From Pseudomonas cremoricolorata DSM 17059 = NBRC 16634 (GTDB lineage Bacteria > Pseudomonadota > Gammaproteobacteria > Pseudomonadales > Pseudomonadaceae): a stretch of DNA of 64,000 nt. Where the stretch lies: contig NZ_AUEA01000017.1 in NCBI RefSeq assembly GCF_000425745.1, positions 1 to 64,000 on the forward strand, written 5' to 3'. Positions 49,325 to 58,222 of the stretch are shown here, piece by piece (the stretch's first letter is position 1; each line of letters opens with the position of its first letter). Both the position numbers and the translations under genes were made by a program. The notes below the pieces were generated by a model. That model did not search any database. It saw only the letters and a program-made list of their open reading frames with translations, and was not told the DNA's origin.

Positions 49325-50641
49325 ATGTTCAATACAAAACTGAAGCAGAAGGTGCAGCAGCTGCGTGAGGATCTGCTCACGGTCCAGCAAGTGATGGACA
49401 GCCTTGACAGCGAAATGCTGGTGTTGCAACTCGACCCGCAAGGGAAAATCGAGCAGGTCAACGACAACTTCGCCAAGGAAATGCACTACCGCCCCGAGCA
49501 GATGATCGGCCGCTCGCTGGAAGAGTTCGTGCCAGCGCATGTCAAGAAACTCGACTTCTACCAGCGCATGCACTCGGCCCTGACCCGGGGCGAGCATCTG
49601 CACGGCGCATTCCGTCTGCTGCGCGGCGATGGTGACGAAGCCTGGCTGCGCTCAATCCTGCAACCGGTGCGCTGCGCCGATGGCCGGCTCAAGCACTTCA
49701 GCCTGCACTCCAGCGACCTGACCCGCACCATCAAGACCTCGCGCGAGCACGAAAGCCTGATCAAGGCGTTGATGCGCTCCACCGCGGTGATCGAGTTCAA
49801 CCTCGACGGCGAGGTGCTGCACGCCAACGACCGCTTCCTGCATGCGATGGGCTATCGCCTCGACCAGGTCAAGGGTCGCCACCACAAGATCTTCTGCGAA
49901 CCCCACGAGTACAACTCCAGCGCTTACCAGGCGTTCTGGGAAAAGCTGCGTCGTGGTGAGTACATCGCCGATCGTTTCAAACGTGTCGATGCCAATGGCC
50001 ACATCGTGTGGCTGGAAGCGTCCTACAACCCGATCTTCGACGCCCACGACGTGCTGTACAAAGTGGTCAAGTTCGCCACTGTCGTTACCGATCAGGTCAA
50101 TCGCGAGCAGGCCGTGGCGCAGGCCGCCGACATCGCCTATTCGACCTCGCTGGACACCGACGCCAGTGCCAACAAGGCCAATGACGTGGTGACCCAGAGC
50201 GTTGAGGTCATGCGCGGCCTGGAATCGTCGATGCAGCGGGCGGCAGAGGGCATTCAGGCGCTCGACACCCAATCGCGGGTAATCGGCGCGATCATCAAGA
50301 CCATCAGCGACATCGCCAGCCAGACCAACCTGCTGGCACTCAATGCCGCCATCGAAGCGGCGCGCGCCGGTGAGCAAGGTCGCGGCTTTGCCGTGGTGGC
50401 CGATGAAGTGCGGCAACTGGCTTCACGCACCAGCAGCGCCACCGAAGAGATTGCCCGCGTGGTGAAGCAGAACGAGCAGCTTGCGCAAACGGCGGTGGAC
50501 ATCATCGACACCAGCAAGCGCCAGGCTGAACAGGGGCTGTCGCTGGCAGATGAAACCGGTGGGGTGATCGGGGAAATTCAGGACGGGGCCAAGCGGGTAG
50601 TGGAAGCGGTTGGGCAGTTCTCCAACCAGCTCAACGGCTGA
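49325..50641 (+). CDS. BdlA-like soluble chemoreceptor with two PAS domains
   Basis: 438 residues, no transmembrane segment. Coiled start (1-25), PAS 1 (about 28-140) and PAS 2 (about 145-260, HANDRFLHAMGYRLDQVKGRHHKIFCEP). The MCP signalling hairpin tip follows: SDIASQTNLLALNAAIEAARAGEQGRGFAVVADEVR, split over about 345-380. This layout matches BdlA, which controls biofilm dispersal, and other cytosolic PAS chemoreceptors. The ATG at 49325 was chosen. It has its own FliA-type promoter and a terminator. Confidence 0.9.
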   Translation: MFNTKLKQKVQQLREDLLTVQQVMDSLDSEMLVLQLDPQGKIEQVNDNFAKEMHYRPEQMIGRSLEEFVPAHVKKLDFYQRMHSALTRGEHLHGAFRLLRGDGDEAWLRSILQPVRCADGRLKHFSLHSSDLTRTIKTSREHESLIKALMRSTAVIEFNLDGEVLHANDRFLHAMGYRLDQVKGRHHKIFCEPHEYNSSAYQAFWEKLRRGEYIADRFKRVDANGHIVWLEASYNPIFDAHDVLYKVVKFATVVTDQVNREQAVAQAADIAYSTSLDTDASANKANDVVTQSVEVMRGLESSMQRAAEGIQALDTQSRVIGAIIKTISDIASQTNLLALNAAIEAARAGEQGRGFAVVADEVRQLASRTSSATEEIARVVKQNEQLAQTAVDIIDTSKRQAEQGLSLADETGGVIGEIQDGAKRVVEAVGQFSNQLNG

Positions 50642-50644
50642 GTG

Positions 50645-50675
50645 ACATCAGGCCCGCTGCGCGCGGGCCTGATGT
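50645..50675. terminator. Bidirectional terminator after the chemoreceptor
   Basis: ACATCAGGCCCGC/GCGGGCCTGATGT, a 13-bp perfect stem with a 5-nt loop between convergent genes. Confidence 0.75.
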
Positions 50676-50683
50676 GACAGTGT

Positions 50684-51055
50684 TCAGCCTTGCAACTGGG
50701 CGTGGACCTGAGCGACCACGTCCATGGCCTGATCGAGCGGCAGTTCGTCACCGACCCGATGGCCGTCGTCGAATGACGACTGCACGTAGAACAGCCCCGA
50801 GTATGCGTCGCTCGGAGTGGGCAGATCACCGTGCTGCACGGCATTGACCACGACATCCACCAGCGAGGCCGAGTCGATGACCATGCCATTGCCGTCATGG
50901 CTGTTGAGGAAGATCTGCGCTGCTGGCGTGGTGACACCGGCTTCACCGAGTTTCTCGTCAAGGCGCCAGCTTGCCTTGTGTTGCAGCACACGCAGCCCTT
51001 GCAGGTGTTCAGGAATGTCGGTGAGGTCGAGGTAGTCGCGTGGATCGTCGGTCAT
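50684..51055 (-). CDS. Hypothetical acidic protein
   Basis: 123 residues, acidic, cytosolic, starting MTDDPRDYLDLTDIPEHLQ. No cysteine and no recognised family. The last 60 residues form alternating strands and a helix (SLVDVVVNAVQHGDLP, LDQAMDVVAQVHAQLQG). It follows the Trp-rich protein gene on the same strand after 111 bp that hold a small GGCGGC/GCCGCC stem. Confidence 0.65.
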   Translation of the reverse strand: MTDDPRDYLDLTDIPEHLQGLRVLQHKASWRLDEKLGEAGVTTPAAQIFLNSHDGNGMVIDSASLVDVVVNAVQHGDLPTPSDAYSGLFYVQSSFDDGHRVGDELPLDQAMDVVAQVHAQLQG

Positions 51056-51166
51056 GGTGGTTTTCCTGTATGGGTGGCTGGCGGCGCAAGTGCCGCCAGG
51101 CGCGCATTGAAAACCGCATGCCAGCGCGCAACGCGGTAGATGTGTCTCAGCCGCGCTCAGCCACCA

Positions 51167-51382
51167 CTATCTCCAGCCCATCGCCCACACCTGCGCGTCG
51201 CGCAGTACCCGCCAGTCGAGCCACTCGCTGCGCCCGCTGTGCACGGCCTGCAGTTCCACGCGCAGCAGCACGCCCGCTTCATCATGCTCGAGGTCTGTCA
51301 CCAGAAAGTGCTTTTCACGGTTCACCGGCTGCGTCGCGGTCCATTTCGACAGTTTGAGTTTCGCGGGGTTGAAGCGATTCAT
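51167..51382 (-). CDS. TIGR02450-family Trp-rich small protein
   Basis: 71 residues: MNRFNPAKLKLSKWTATQPVNREKHFLVTDLE, split here as residues 1-32, then WLDWRVLRDAQVWAMGWR. This is the TIGR02450 Trp-rich family, basic at the start and of unknown role. It is 26 bp after the cysZ stop on the same strand, so likely part of the cysZ transcript. Confidence 0.85.
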   Translation of the reverse strand: MNRFNPAKLKLSKWTATQPVNREKHFLVTDLEHDEAGVLLRVELQAVHSGRSEWLDWRVLRDAQVWAMGWR

Positions 51383-51408
51383 GGGAAGCTCCTGCGGGCG
51401 CGCCAGGC

Positions 51409-52173
51409 TCAGGGGCGCTGATCGGTCGTTTTGACAACGCGGGTATCACCTTTCTCGCGCACCCAGAACAACGTCGCCCCGGCCACTGCCGCCGGCATCA
51501 TCAGCACGTTGACACCAGGAATCAGCAGGGCCAGGTAGGTCACGCCGCCAAAGCTCAGCGACTGCCAGCGCTTGCTGCGCAGCCAGGCGAGCATGTCTTG
51601 CCAGCTCATCTTGTTGTTGTCGGCGGGGTAGTCGATGTACTGGATGGCCATCATCCAGATACCGAAGATCAGCCACAGTGGTGCGGCGATGACGTTCACC
51701 ACGGGAATGAACGACAGCACGAACAGGCCCAGCGCGCGGGGCAGGAAGTAGCCCAGCTTGCGCATCTCGCGGCTGAACGTGCGTGGCACCATCGCCACCA
51801 GTTCACCCCAGCTGAATGGCGGGAAGGTGTCTTCGCCGCGGGCGACCACTTCGACTTTTTCCGCCAGAAAACCGTTGAACGGTGCGGCGACGATGTTGGC
51901 CACCAGGGTGAAGGTGAAGAACACCATCAACACCACCAGCATCACGAACAGCGGCCAGAGGATATAGGTGAGAAAGCTCAGCCACTGCGGCAAGGCGGGC
52001 ATCAGCGTATCGACCCACAGGCTGAACTGATGGCCTGCGAAGTACACCAGGGCGCCGAACAGCAACAGGTTGACGGCCAGCGGCAGCAGCACGAACAGGC
52101 GCAGGCCGGGGCTGAGCACCAGCCTCAGGCCTTCGCGCAGGTATTGCGGGCCGGACAGAACGGGGGCGGACAT
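51409..52173 (-). CDS. cysZ: CysZ-family sulfate permease
   Basis: 254 residues from MSAPVLSGPQYLREGLRLVL. Four hydrophobic segments (LFVLLPLAVNLLLFGALVYF, FLTYILWPLFVMLVVLMVFF, ALGLFVLSFIPVVNVIAAPLWLI and the last near ALLIPGVNVLMMPAAVAG). PFNGFLAEKVE matches the family. CysZ imports sulfate for cysteine synthesis. The start has GGAG 7 nt upstream; an in-frame extension was rejected. It is divergent from trxB, a fitting partner since TrxB feeds electrons to PAPS reductase. Confidence 0.93.
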   Translation of the reverse strand: MSAPVLSGPQYLREGLRLVLSPGLRLFVLLPLAVNLLLFGALVYFAGHQFSLWVDTLMPALPQWLSFLTYILWPLFVMLVVLMVFFTFTLVANIVAAPFNGFLAEKVEVVARGEDTFPPFSWGELVAMVPRTFSREMRKLGYFLPRALGLFVLSFIPVVNVIAAPLWLIFGIWMMAIQYIDYPADNNKMSWQDMLAWLRSKRWQSLSFGGVTYLALLIPGVNVLMMPAAVAGATLFWVREKGDTRVVKTTDQRP

Positions 52174-52498
52174 GGACAGGCTCCATCGAAAGGAAAAACG
52201 CGCTGACCTTACCGAGTTTGGCCGAGGCGGGGAAGGTGTTCGCCCAGGCTGATCCGGCCGGGTCAGGCAGCATTGGCAGGGTTTTGAATGACTACAGCAG
52301 TACATAGAGCTTGTCTATAAGGTGGATTGTCTAAGGATATTTCCTTAATCTCTGCCACCTCGATACAGTCCGCCCCAATGCATTCTTGCGGGCCTGTGGG
52401 TGAAGGTCTTCCTTCGGCGCTGTACAGGCCCCTTTCAATTCCAGCCCTGTCTGACCGGCTTGCCCGCCGGTCGATGGCAGGTTCCACAGGAGTTCGTC

Positions 52499-53461
52499 AT
52501 GTCTGAAGTTCGTCACTCGCGCGTCATCATTCTGGGTTCCGGCCCCGCCGGCTACAGCGCTGCGGTTTACGCTGCGCGCGCCAACCTCAAGCCGCTGCTG
52601 ATCACCGGCCTGCAGGCGGGCGGCCAGCTGACCACCACCACCGAAGTCGACAACTGGCCGGGCGACCCCCATGGCCTGACCGGCCCGGCACTGATGCAGC
52701 GCATGCAGGAACACGCCGAACGCTTCGAGACCGAGATCGTCTTCGACCACATCAACGCCGTCGATCTGGCCAGCAAGCCCTACACCCTCACCGGTGACAG
52801 CGGCACCTACAGCTGCGACGCGCTGATCATCGCCACCGGCGCCAGCGCCCGTTACCTGGGCTTGCCGTCGGAAGAAGCGTTCATGGGCAAGGGTGTTTCG
52901 GCCTGCGCCACCTGCGACGGCTTCTTCTACCGCAACAAGCCGGTGGCTGTGGTCGGTGGCGGCAACACCGCCGTGGAAGAAGCGCTGTACCTGGCCAACA
53001 TCGCCAGCAAGGTGACCCTGGTCCACCGCCGCGATACCTTCCGCGCCGAGAAGATCCTGATCGACAAGCTCAACGCCCGCGTGGCCGAAGGCAAGATCGA
53101 ACTCAAGCTCAACGCCACCCTCGACGAAGTGCTGGGTGACAACATGGGCGTGACCGGTGCGCGACTGAAAAACAACGATGGCAGCTTCGACGAAATCACC
53201 GTCGACGGCGTGTTCATCGCCATCGGCCACACCCCCAACACCTCGCTGTTCGAAGGTCAGTTGACCCTCAAGGACGGCTACCTGGTGGTCAATGGCGGCC
53301 GTGAAGGCAATGCCACAGCCACCAATGTCGAGGGCGTGTTCGCCGCAGGCGACGTGGCCGACCACGTCTACCGTCAGGCGATCACCTCGGCCGGTGCTGG
53401 CTGCATGGCCGCGCTGGACGTCGAGCGCTACCTCGACGGCCTGGCCAACGCTTCGTTCTGA
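52499..53461 (+). CDS. trxB: Thioredoxin-disulfide reductase
   Basis: 320 residues from MSEVRHSRVIILGSGPAGYSAAVYAARANL. The redox pair is C136 and C139 in SACATCDGFFY. The NADPH loop VVGGGNTAVEEALYL follows, and the C-terminal FAD contact is GVFAAGDVADHVYRQAITSAGAG. It reduces thioredoxin with NADPH. The region upstream holds CTTGTCTATAAGGT, which looks promoter-like. Stem-loop downstream. Confidence 0.97.
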   Translation: MSEVRHSRVIILGSGPAGYSAAVYAARANLKPLLITGLQAGGQLTTTTEVDNWPGDPHGLTGPALMQRMQEHAERFETEIVFDHINAVDLASKPYTLTGDSGTYSCDALIIATGASARYLGLPSEEAFMGKGVSACATCDGFFYRNKPVAVVGGGNTAVEEALYLANIASKVTLVHRRDTFRAEKILIDKLNARVAEGKIELKLNATLDEVLGDNMGVTGARLKNNDGSFDEITVDGVFIAIGHTPNTSLFEGQLTLKDGYLVVNGGREGNATATNVEGVFAAGDVADHVYRQAITSAGAGCMAALDVERYLDGLANASF

Positions 53462-53470
53462 TCGGGCGCC

Positions 53471-53493
53471 GACGGCGGGTGACCACCGCCGTC
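53471..53493. terminator. Stem-loop between trxB and nadC
   Basis: GACGGCGG/CCGCCGTC, an 8-bp perfect stem with a 7-nt loop between convergent genes. No T-run. Confidence 0.6.
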
Positions 53494-53509
53494 GTGCCTT
53501 GAGGCAGGG

Positions 53510-54358
53510 TTACAGGCTCAGGCGCATCGACAGGTCGACCGCCTTGACGTCCTTGGTCATGGCACCGATGGAAATGTAGTCCACCCCGGTTTCGGCAATC
53601 ACCCGCAAGGTTTGCTCATTGACCCCGCCACTGGCCTCCAGCCTGGCCTTGCCGGCAGTGATACGCACCGCTTCGCGCATGTCATCCAGGCTCAGTTCGT
53701 CGAGCATGACGATATCGGCCCCCGCTGCCAGCGCTTCACGCAGCTCTTCCAGGCTTTCCACCTCGATTTCCACCGGCTTGCCCGGGGCGATGCCGTGTGC
53801 GGCCTTGACCGCAGCGCCAACCCCGCCGCTGGCGGCAATGTGGTTTTCCTTGATCAGGAAGGCGTCGTACAGGCCGATGCGATGGTTGTCGCAGCCGCCG
53901 CAGGTCACCGCATACTTTTGCGCCAGGCGCAGGCCCGGCAGGGTCTTGCGGGTGTCCAGCAGGCGCACCCCAGTGCCTTCTACCAGGCTTGCCAGCGCGG
54001 CCGCCCGGGTGGCCACGCCCGACAGCATCTGCAGAAAATTCAGCGCCGTGCGCTCGCCGCTGAGCAGCGAGCGGGCCGGGCCTTCGAGGTGGAACAGCGC
54101 CTGATTGGCCTCGGCGCGCTGACCGTCGACTACCTGCCAATGCACCGCTACGCGCGGGTCGAGCTGACGGAACACGGCGTCGACCCAGGCGCTGCCGGCG
54201 ATCACGCATGCCTCACGGGTGATGATGGTGGCCTTGGCCAGGCGCTCGGCGGGAATCAGCTGGGCGGTGATGTCGCCGCTGCCGAGGTCTTCGAGCAGCG
54301 CGCGGCGCACGTTGGCTTCGATTTCGGCAGTCAGGTCGGCGAGGCGTAGGTTCGGCAT
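53510..54358 (-). CDS. nadC: Nicotinate-nucleotide pyrophosphorylase (quinolinate phosphoribosyltransferase)
   Basis: 282 residues from MPNLRLADLTAEIEANVRRALLEDLGSGDITA. Family motifs: RLLDTRKTLPGLRLAQKYAV with phosphate-binding Arg and Lys, CGGCDNHRIGLYDAFLIKENHI, and EASGGVNEQTLRVIAETGVDYISIG. It makes nicotinate mononucleotide from quinolinate and PRPP. GGAG lies 6 nt before the ATG. Confidence 0.96.
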   Translation of the reverse strand: MPNLRLADLTAEIEANVRRALLEDLGSGDITAQLIPAERLAKATIITREACVIAGSAWVDAVFRQLDPRVAVHWQVVDGQRAEANQALFHLEGPARSLLSGERTALNFLQMLSGVATRAAALASLVEGTGVRLLDTRKTLPGLRLAQKYAVTCGGCDNHRIGLYDAFLIKENHIAASGGVGAAVKAAHGIAPGKPVEIEVESLEELREALAAGADIVMLDELSLDDMREAVRITAGKARLEASGGVNEQTLRVIAETGVDYISIGAMTKDVKAVDLSMRLSL

Positions 54359-54583
54359 GGTCGGCTCCACAGGCTAGGTGGCGGCGATTATAGGGCAGGG
54401 GGCGGGTGTGTACACCCGCTGGCCAGGCAACCTTTGGTCTGGCCAGGGGAGCAGCGGGAACGTTTTTCGGTCAATCAGTATCGAACCCCGCAGCGGTCGC
54501 TCTATGTCTTTGAAAAACAGCAACACCTGCGCCGGCGCGCCGTCACGGATTGACCCCCGCCCATGAACAGCAAGGAGCTTGAA

Positions 54584-56725
54584 ATGCGCCACGAAGGCAA
54601 CGTTATCCCTCTGACTTCGGCCATCGACCGACGTGCCGCGCTGCTCGCGCCGGGCCTGCCGCTGCTGATGCTGAGAGTGCGCGACAAAGCCGCTGTGCAA
54701 TTGGGTAACGGCTTGCAGGCGCTGTTCGACGCCGCCGACGAAACCTTGCTCGAGCGTGTCGACAAGGCCGACGCAGCCGAGCAGCCTCGCTATCTGCAAG
54801 CGGTGCGCGAGGTGCGCTTCAAGCGCAAGCACATCGAGCTGGGCGTGCTCGACCAGTTCCACGAGGCCTTTTCGCGACTGACTCAGGGCCATGGCATGGC
54901 CTTGCTCGACGACGCCCTGCTCCAGCGCAGCGCCGGCACGGCGCCTGCGAGCGACGACGCAGCGGATGCGGCCATGATCGAGCGCGCCATGCTGCGCGAC
55001 GGCGCCGCGCTGGAGCAGCTCAACGCGCGTTTCGAGGCACTGCTGGAATTGCCGTTGGAGGTCAGCCAGCGTAACCCGCTGAGCCCGGCGTGGCTGTGCC
55101 GCAGTTTCGTCGAGGTATGCACCGAGCGGGCTATCGATTCTGCGAGCACCCAGGCACTGCTCGTGCTGTTCGAGCCGCACGTGCTGCGCCGCATGGGGCC
55201 GTGCTACGCCGAAGCCAATCGTCTGCTGGTCGGCGCCGGGGTGTTGCCGAGCTTGCCGCTGGCTGCGGATCAGACCCCCGTCGAACCGCGTGGGCGGTTG
55301 ATGCCGATGCCGAACGATTCGCGCAGCGCTGCGCAGCTGGCCGCTGGCGAGGCGCTTTTCGCTGATCTGCAACCCTTGCTGGCACCCTTGCGCGGGCAGT
55401 TGACGCCACGCCTGCGCTCCCCCGAACAGGTGCCTGCGGTAGCCGCGCACGATCTGTCGCGCATGCTCTCGCACCTGCAACGGCATGCCAGTGCCGCTTC
55501 CAGTGACCTGGGCGACGAGTTGCAGGCCTTGCTGCTGAAGATCACCGCGCGCAGCGGTCAGCGCCGCGCGCTCAGCCATGACGATGAAGACACCATCAAC
55601 CTGATGGCGCGTATCTTTGCCGCCATCGAACACGACGCCGACCTGCACCCGCGCATGCGCGCACTGCTGGCTCGGCTGCACTTGCCGTTGCTCAAGGTCG
55701 CGCTGCTCGACAAGAGCCTGCTGAGCCGTTCCAGCCATCCGGCGCGGCGCTTGCTCGATGAGCTGGCGGCCGCAGCGATTGGCTGGCAAGCCGATGACCA
55801 GGCGTCCGACGACTTGTACCTGCGCCTGGACGGTGCGGTGCAGCGGGTGCTCAACGACTTTGCCGACGATGGCGCCGATGTGCAGAAGCATCTCAATGCC
55901 TTTGTTGCCCTGAGCCTGGAAGAGCGTCGGCGCAATGATCTGCTCGAGCAGCGTGCGCGCGACGCCGAGCAGGGCAGGCTGCGCATGCAGCACGCGCGTC
56001 AGGCGGTGGAGGCGGCGCTCAACCAGCGCCTGCACGGTCGCGCGGTACCGAGCGTGGTACTCGAGATGCTGGCCCAGGCCTGGAGCCAGGTGTTGCTGAT
56101 GGCCTGGCTCAAGCAGGGCGAGTCGTCGCCGGCCTGGCACAGCGCATTGCGCACCGTCGATGACCTGCTGACCAGTGTCGTGCCCAACGCACCGGCCAGC
56201 CGGCGTCTGGTGGCCAAGGTACCAGCGCTGCTCAAGGCGCTGCGCGAAGGCCTGAACAGCGTCGCCCTCGATTCCTCGAGCCTGCGCGACTTTTTCGTAC
56301 AGCTCGAACGCCTGCACCTGCAGGCCTATCGCTCGCCCGCGCAGCCCGCCGCCAGCCACGGCCCGTTGCGCCTGATCACCGTTCGCCGCTCGATTCGTCT
56401 GGCCGAGCAACCGACGCCGCCAGGCGCTGTGTTGCTGGAGGCCGATGATCCGGCGCTCAAGAGCCTGCAACAGCTGCGCATTGGCACCTGGATCGAAGTA
56501 CGCCAGCGCGCCACGCCCATGCGCTGCCGGTTGCTGGCCCGGGTAGAAGGCAGCGACCGCTACGTATTTGCCAATCAGGCTGGGGTGAAGGTGCGCGAGT
56601 GGCGCCGGGCTGAGCTGCTCGAGGCGCTGCAGCGAGGTGAGGTGCGCTTGCTGGAAACCGGGCGAGTCTTCGAACGTGCGCTGCAACTGGCCCTCAAGCA
56701 ATTGCGCGCCGGGCCGCTGCACTGA
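54584..56725 (+). CDS. DUF1631 domain protein
   Basis: 713 residues, soluble, mostly helical, covering the DUF1631 family: RRAALLAPGLPLLMLRVRDK near the start and later QRRALSHDDEDTINLMARIFAAI, VALLDKSLLSRSSHPARRLLDEL. The start was placed at MRHEGNVIPL because AAGGAG lies 7 nt upstream; an ATG seven codons earlier lacks a site. Some members carry a C-terminal PilZ-like region; here the last 90 residues (LEADDPALKSLQQLRIGTWIEVRQ, RYVFANQAG) may be such a beta-barrel, but the RxxxR motif is not obvious. Role unknown. Followed by ampD on the same strand (97-bp gap). Confidence 0.85.
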   Translation: MRHEGNVIPLTSAIDRRAALLAPGLPLLMLRVRDKAAVQLGNGLQALFDAADETLLERVDKADAAEQPRYLQAVREVRFKRKHIELGVLDQFHEAFSRLTQGHGMALLDDALLQRSAGTAPASDDAADAAMIERAMLRDGAALEQLNARFEALLELPLEVSQRNPLSPAWLCRSFVEVCTERAIDSASTQALLVLFEPHVLRRMGPCYAEANRLLVGAGVLPSLPLAADQTPVEPRGRLMPMPNDSRSAAQLAAGEALFADLQPLLAPLRGQLTPRLRSPEQVPAVAAHDLSRMLSHLQRHASAASSDLGDELQALLLKITARSGQRRALSHDDEDTINLMARIFAAIEHDADLHPRMRALLARLHLPLLKVALLDKSLLSRSSHPARRLLDELAAAAIGWQADDQASDDLYLRLDGAVQRVLNDFADDGADVQKHLNAFVALSLEERRRNDLLEQRARDAEQGRLRMQHARQAVEAALNQRLHGRAVPSVVLEMLAQAWSQVLLMAWLKQGESSPAWHSALRTVDDLLTSVVPNAPASRRLVAKVPALLKALREGLNSVALDSSSLRDFFVQLERLHLQAYRSPAQPAASHGPLRLITVRRSIRLAEQPTPPGAVLLEADDPALKSLQQLRIGTWIEVRQRATPMRCRLLARVEGSDRYVFANQAGVKVREWRRAELLEALQRGEVRLLETGRVFERALQLALKQLRAGPLH

Positions 56726-56822
56726 ACTGACAGCGCCGCGCAGATGGCCGGCGGCGATGATTCCCAGGGTAAAGGCATCGCGGCATACTGGGCGCCCCAT
56801 CGCGTCTTTCAGGTATGCCCCC

Positions 56823-57389
56823 ATGCAACTGGACCGTGACAGCGGCTGGTTTTCCGGCGTCAGCCATTGCCCTTCGCCCAACTGCAACGCCCGTCCTGCG
56901 GGCGAGGCAGTGTCCTTGCTGGTGATTCACAACATCAGCCTGCCACCCGGCTGCTTCGGCACCGGCAAAGTCCAGCAGTTCTTTCAGAATCGCCTCGATC
57001 CCAGCGAGCACCCGTTTTTCCAGACCATCGAGCACCTGACGGTCTCGGCGCATCTGTTCGTCGAGCGCGACGGTGGCGTCACGCAGTTCGTGTCGTTACT
57101 CGACCGCGCCTGGCATGCCGGGGTGTCTCGCTTCGCCGACCGCGAGGGGTGCAACGACTTTTCCATCGGCATCGAGCTCGAGGGCACCGATGTGCTGCCT
57201 TACAGCGATGCGCAGTATCAGGCACTGGCGCGACTGACCCGGCAGATACAGGCCTGCTGGCCGGCTATCGATGCCTCGCGCATCTGCGGCCACAGTGACA
57301 TCGCGCCGCAGCGCAAGAGCGATCCGGGTCCGGCATTCGACTGGTCGCGCTACCGCGCCGGGTTGACCCAAGAGGAGGGCAGAGCATGA
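56823..57389 (+). CDS. ampD: 1,6-anhydro-N-acetylmuramyl-L-alanine amidase
   Basis: 188 residues from MQLDRDSGWFSGVSHCPSPN. Zinc ligands H36 (VIHNISLPPG), H157 (GHSDIAP) and D167 (KSDPGP) are in place. It cuts the stem peptide from anhydromuropeptides in the cytoplasm during wall recycling, and its loss derepresses AmpC beta-lactamase through AmpR. The in-frame longer start overlaps DUF1631 and was rejected. Overlaps ampE by 4 nt. Confidence 0.96.
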   Translation: MQLDRDSGWFSGVSHCPSPNCNARPAGEAVSLLVIHNISLPPGCFGTGKVQQFFQNRLDPSEHPFFQTIEHLTVSAHLFVERDGGVTQFVSLLDRAWHAGVSRFADREGCNDFSIGIELEGTDVLPYSDAQYQALARLTRQIQACWPAIDASRICGHSDIAPQRKSDPGPAFDWSRYRAGLTQEEGRA

Positions 57390-58216
57390 GTTTTCTGGTG
57401 TTGGTGCTGGTGCTGTGGATCGAAAAGTTCTCGGCCCTGCGCCGGCGCGTGCAGCGCGACGGGTTCTTCGTTGGCGAGCTGCTGCGCCTAGAACGCGGGC
57501 GCCAGCCTCGGCCGTGGCTGACCCTGGCGATCTGCGTGCTGGCGCCGGTGCTGCTGCTGGCGTTGCTGCTTCATGTGTTGCAGCCGGTCGCCTACGGTTT
57601 GCTGGCCTTGCCGGTGCACCTGCTGGTGTTGCTGTACAGCCTGGGCCGAGGCGATGCCAAGGCTGCGCTGGGGCCACTGCGTGATGCCTGGCGGCGCGGC
57701 GATGACCAGGGCGCCCTGCATGTCGCCGAACGTGACCTTGATCTGCGCGCCGAGCAGCCTGGCGAGCTGTCGCGCCAGGTGCAGGGGCACCTGCTGTGGC
57801 AGGCGTACCAAAGCTTCTTCGCGGTGATCTTCTGGTACTTCCTGCTGGGCCCGGCTGCGGCGCTGGCCTACCGCCTGCTGGCGCTGACCCTCGAACATAG
57901 CCGGCAGGTGACCGTGCAGGCCCTGGCCGAGCGCCTGCGGCACTGGCTCGATTGGCTGCCGGTACGTGCCTTGGGCATCAGTTTCGCTCTGGTCGGCAAC
58001 TTCGTTGCGGTGAGCCGGGTGATGCTGCATGAACTGCTCAACGGCCAGCTGCGCGCCGAGCCGTGGGTGGCGCAGTTGGGCCGGGTGGCAGACGACATTC
58101 CTGAGCACGACAGCGCCGATCAGGCCAACCAGCGCCTCGACAGCCTGTGGGACCTGCTGCTGCGCAGTGCCGTGCTGTGGTACGTGGCGTTCGCCTTGTG
58201 CACGTTGCTTGGCTGA
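57386..58216 (+). CDS. ampE: Regulatory signalling membrane protein AmpE
   Basis: 276 residues with about four membrane segments (SFLVLVLVLWIEKFSALRRR at the start, WLTLAICVLAPVLLLALLLHV, FFAVIFWYFLLGPAAALAYRL, LLRSAVLWYVAFALCTLLG at the end). The family is CobD/CbiB-like. AmpE is a sensor-like partner of AmpD whose exact action is unclear. The start overlaps the ampD stop (ATGA) and an AGGAGG site lies upstream. Convergent with tatD after 6 bp. Confidence 0.93.
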   Translation: MSFLVLVLVLWIEKFSALRRRVQRDGFFVGELLRLERGRQPRPWLTLAICVLAPVLLLALLLHVLQPVAYGLLALPVHLLVLLYSLGRGDAKAALGPLRDAWRRGDDQGALHVAERDLDLRAEQPGELSRQVQGHLLWQAYQSFFAVIFWYFLLGPAAALAYRLLALTLEHSRQVTVQALAERLRHWLDWLPVRALGISFALVGNFVAVSRVMLHELLNGQLRAEPWVAQLGRVADDIPEHDSADQANQRLDSLWDLLLRSAVLWYVAFALCTLLG

Positions 58217-58222
58217 GGGGGG

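Noticed and set aside
52298..52334. CTTGTCTATAAGGT before trxB, similar to the renalase upstream repeat
   Set aside because: Only one arm matches and the spacing to the TACA half-site differs, so I do not include trxB in the proposed light regulon.
54374..56887. 837-residue ORF antisense to the DUF1631 gene
   Set aside because: High-GC third-position mirror of the real gene; composition rich in Gln, Arg and His, no start site, and the plus strand carries a recognisable family with an AAGGAG site.
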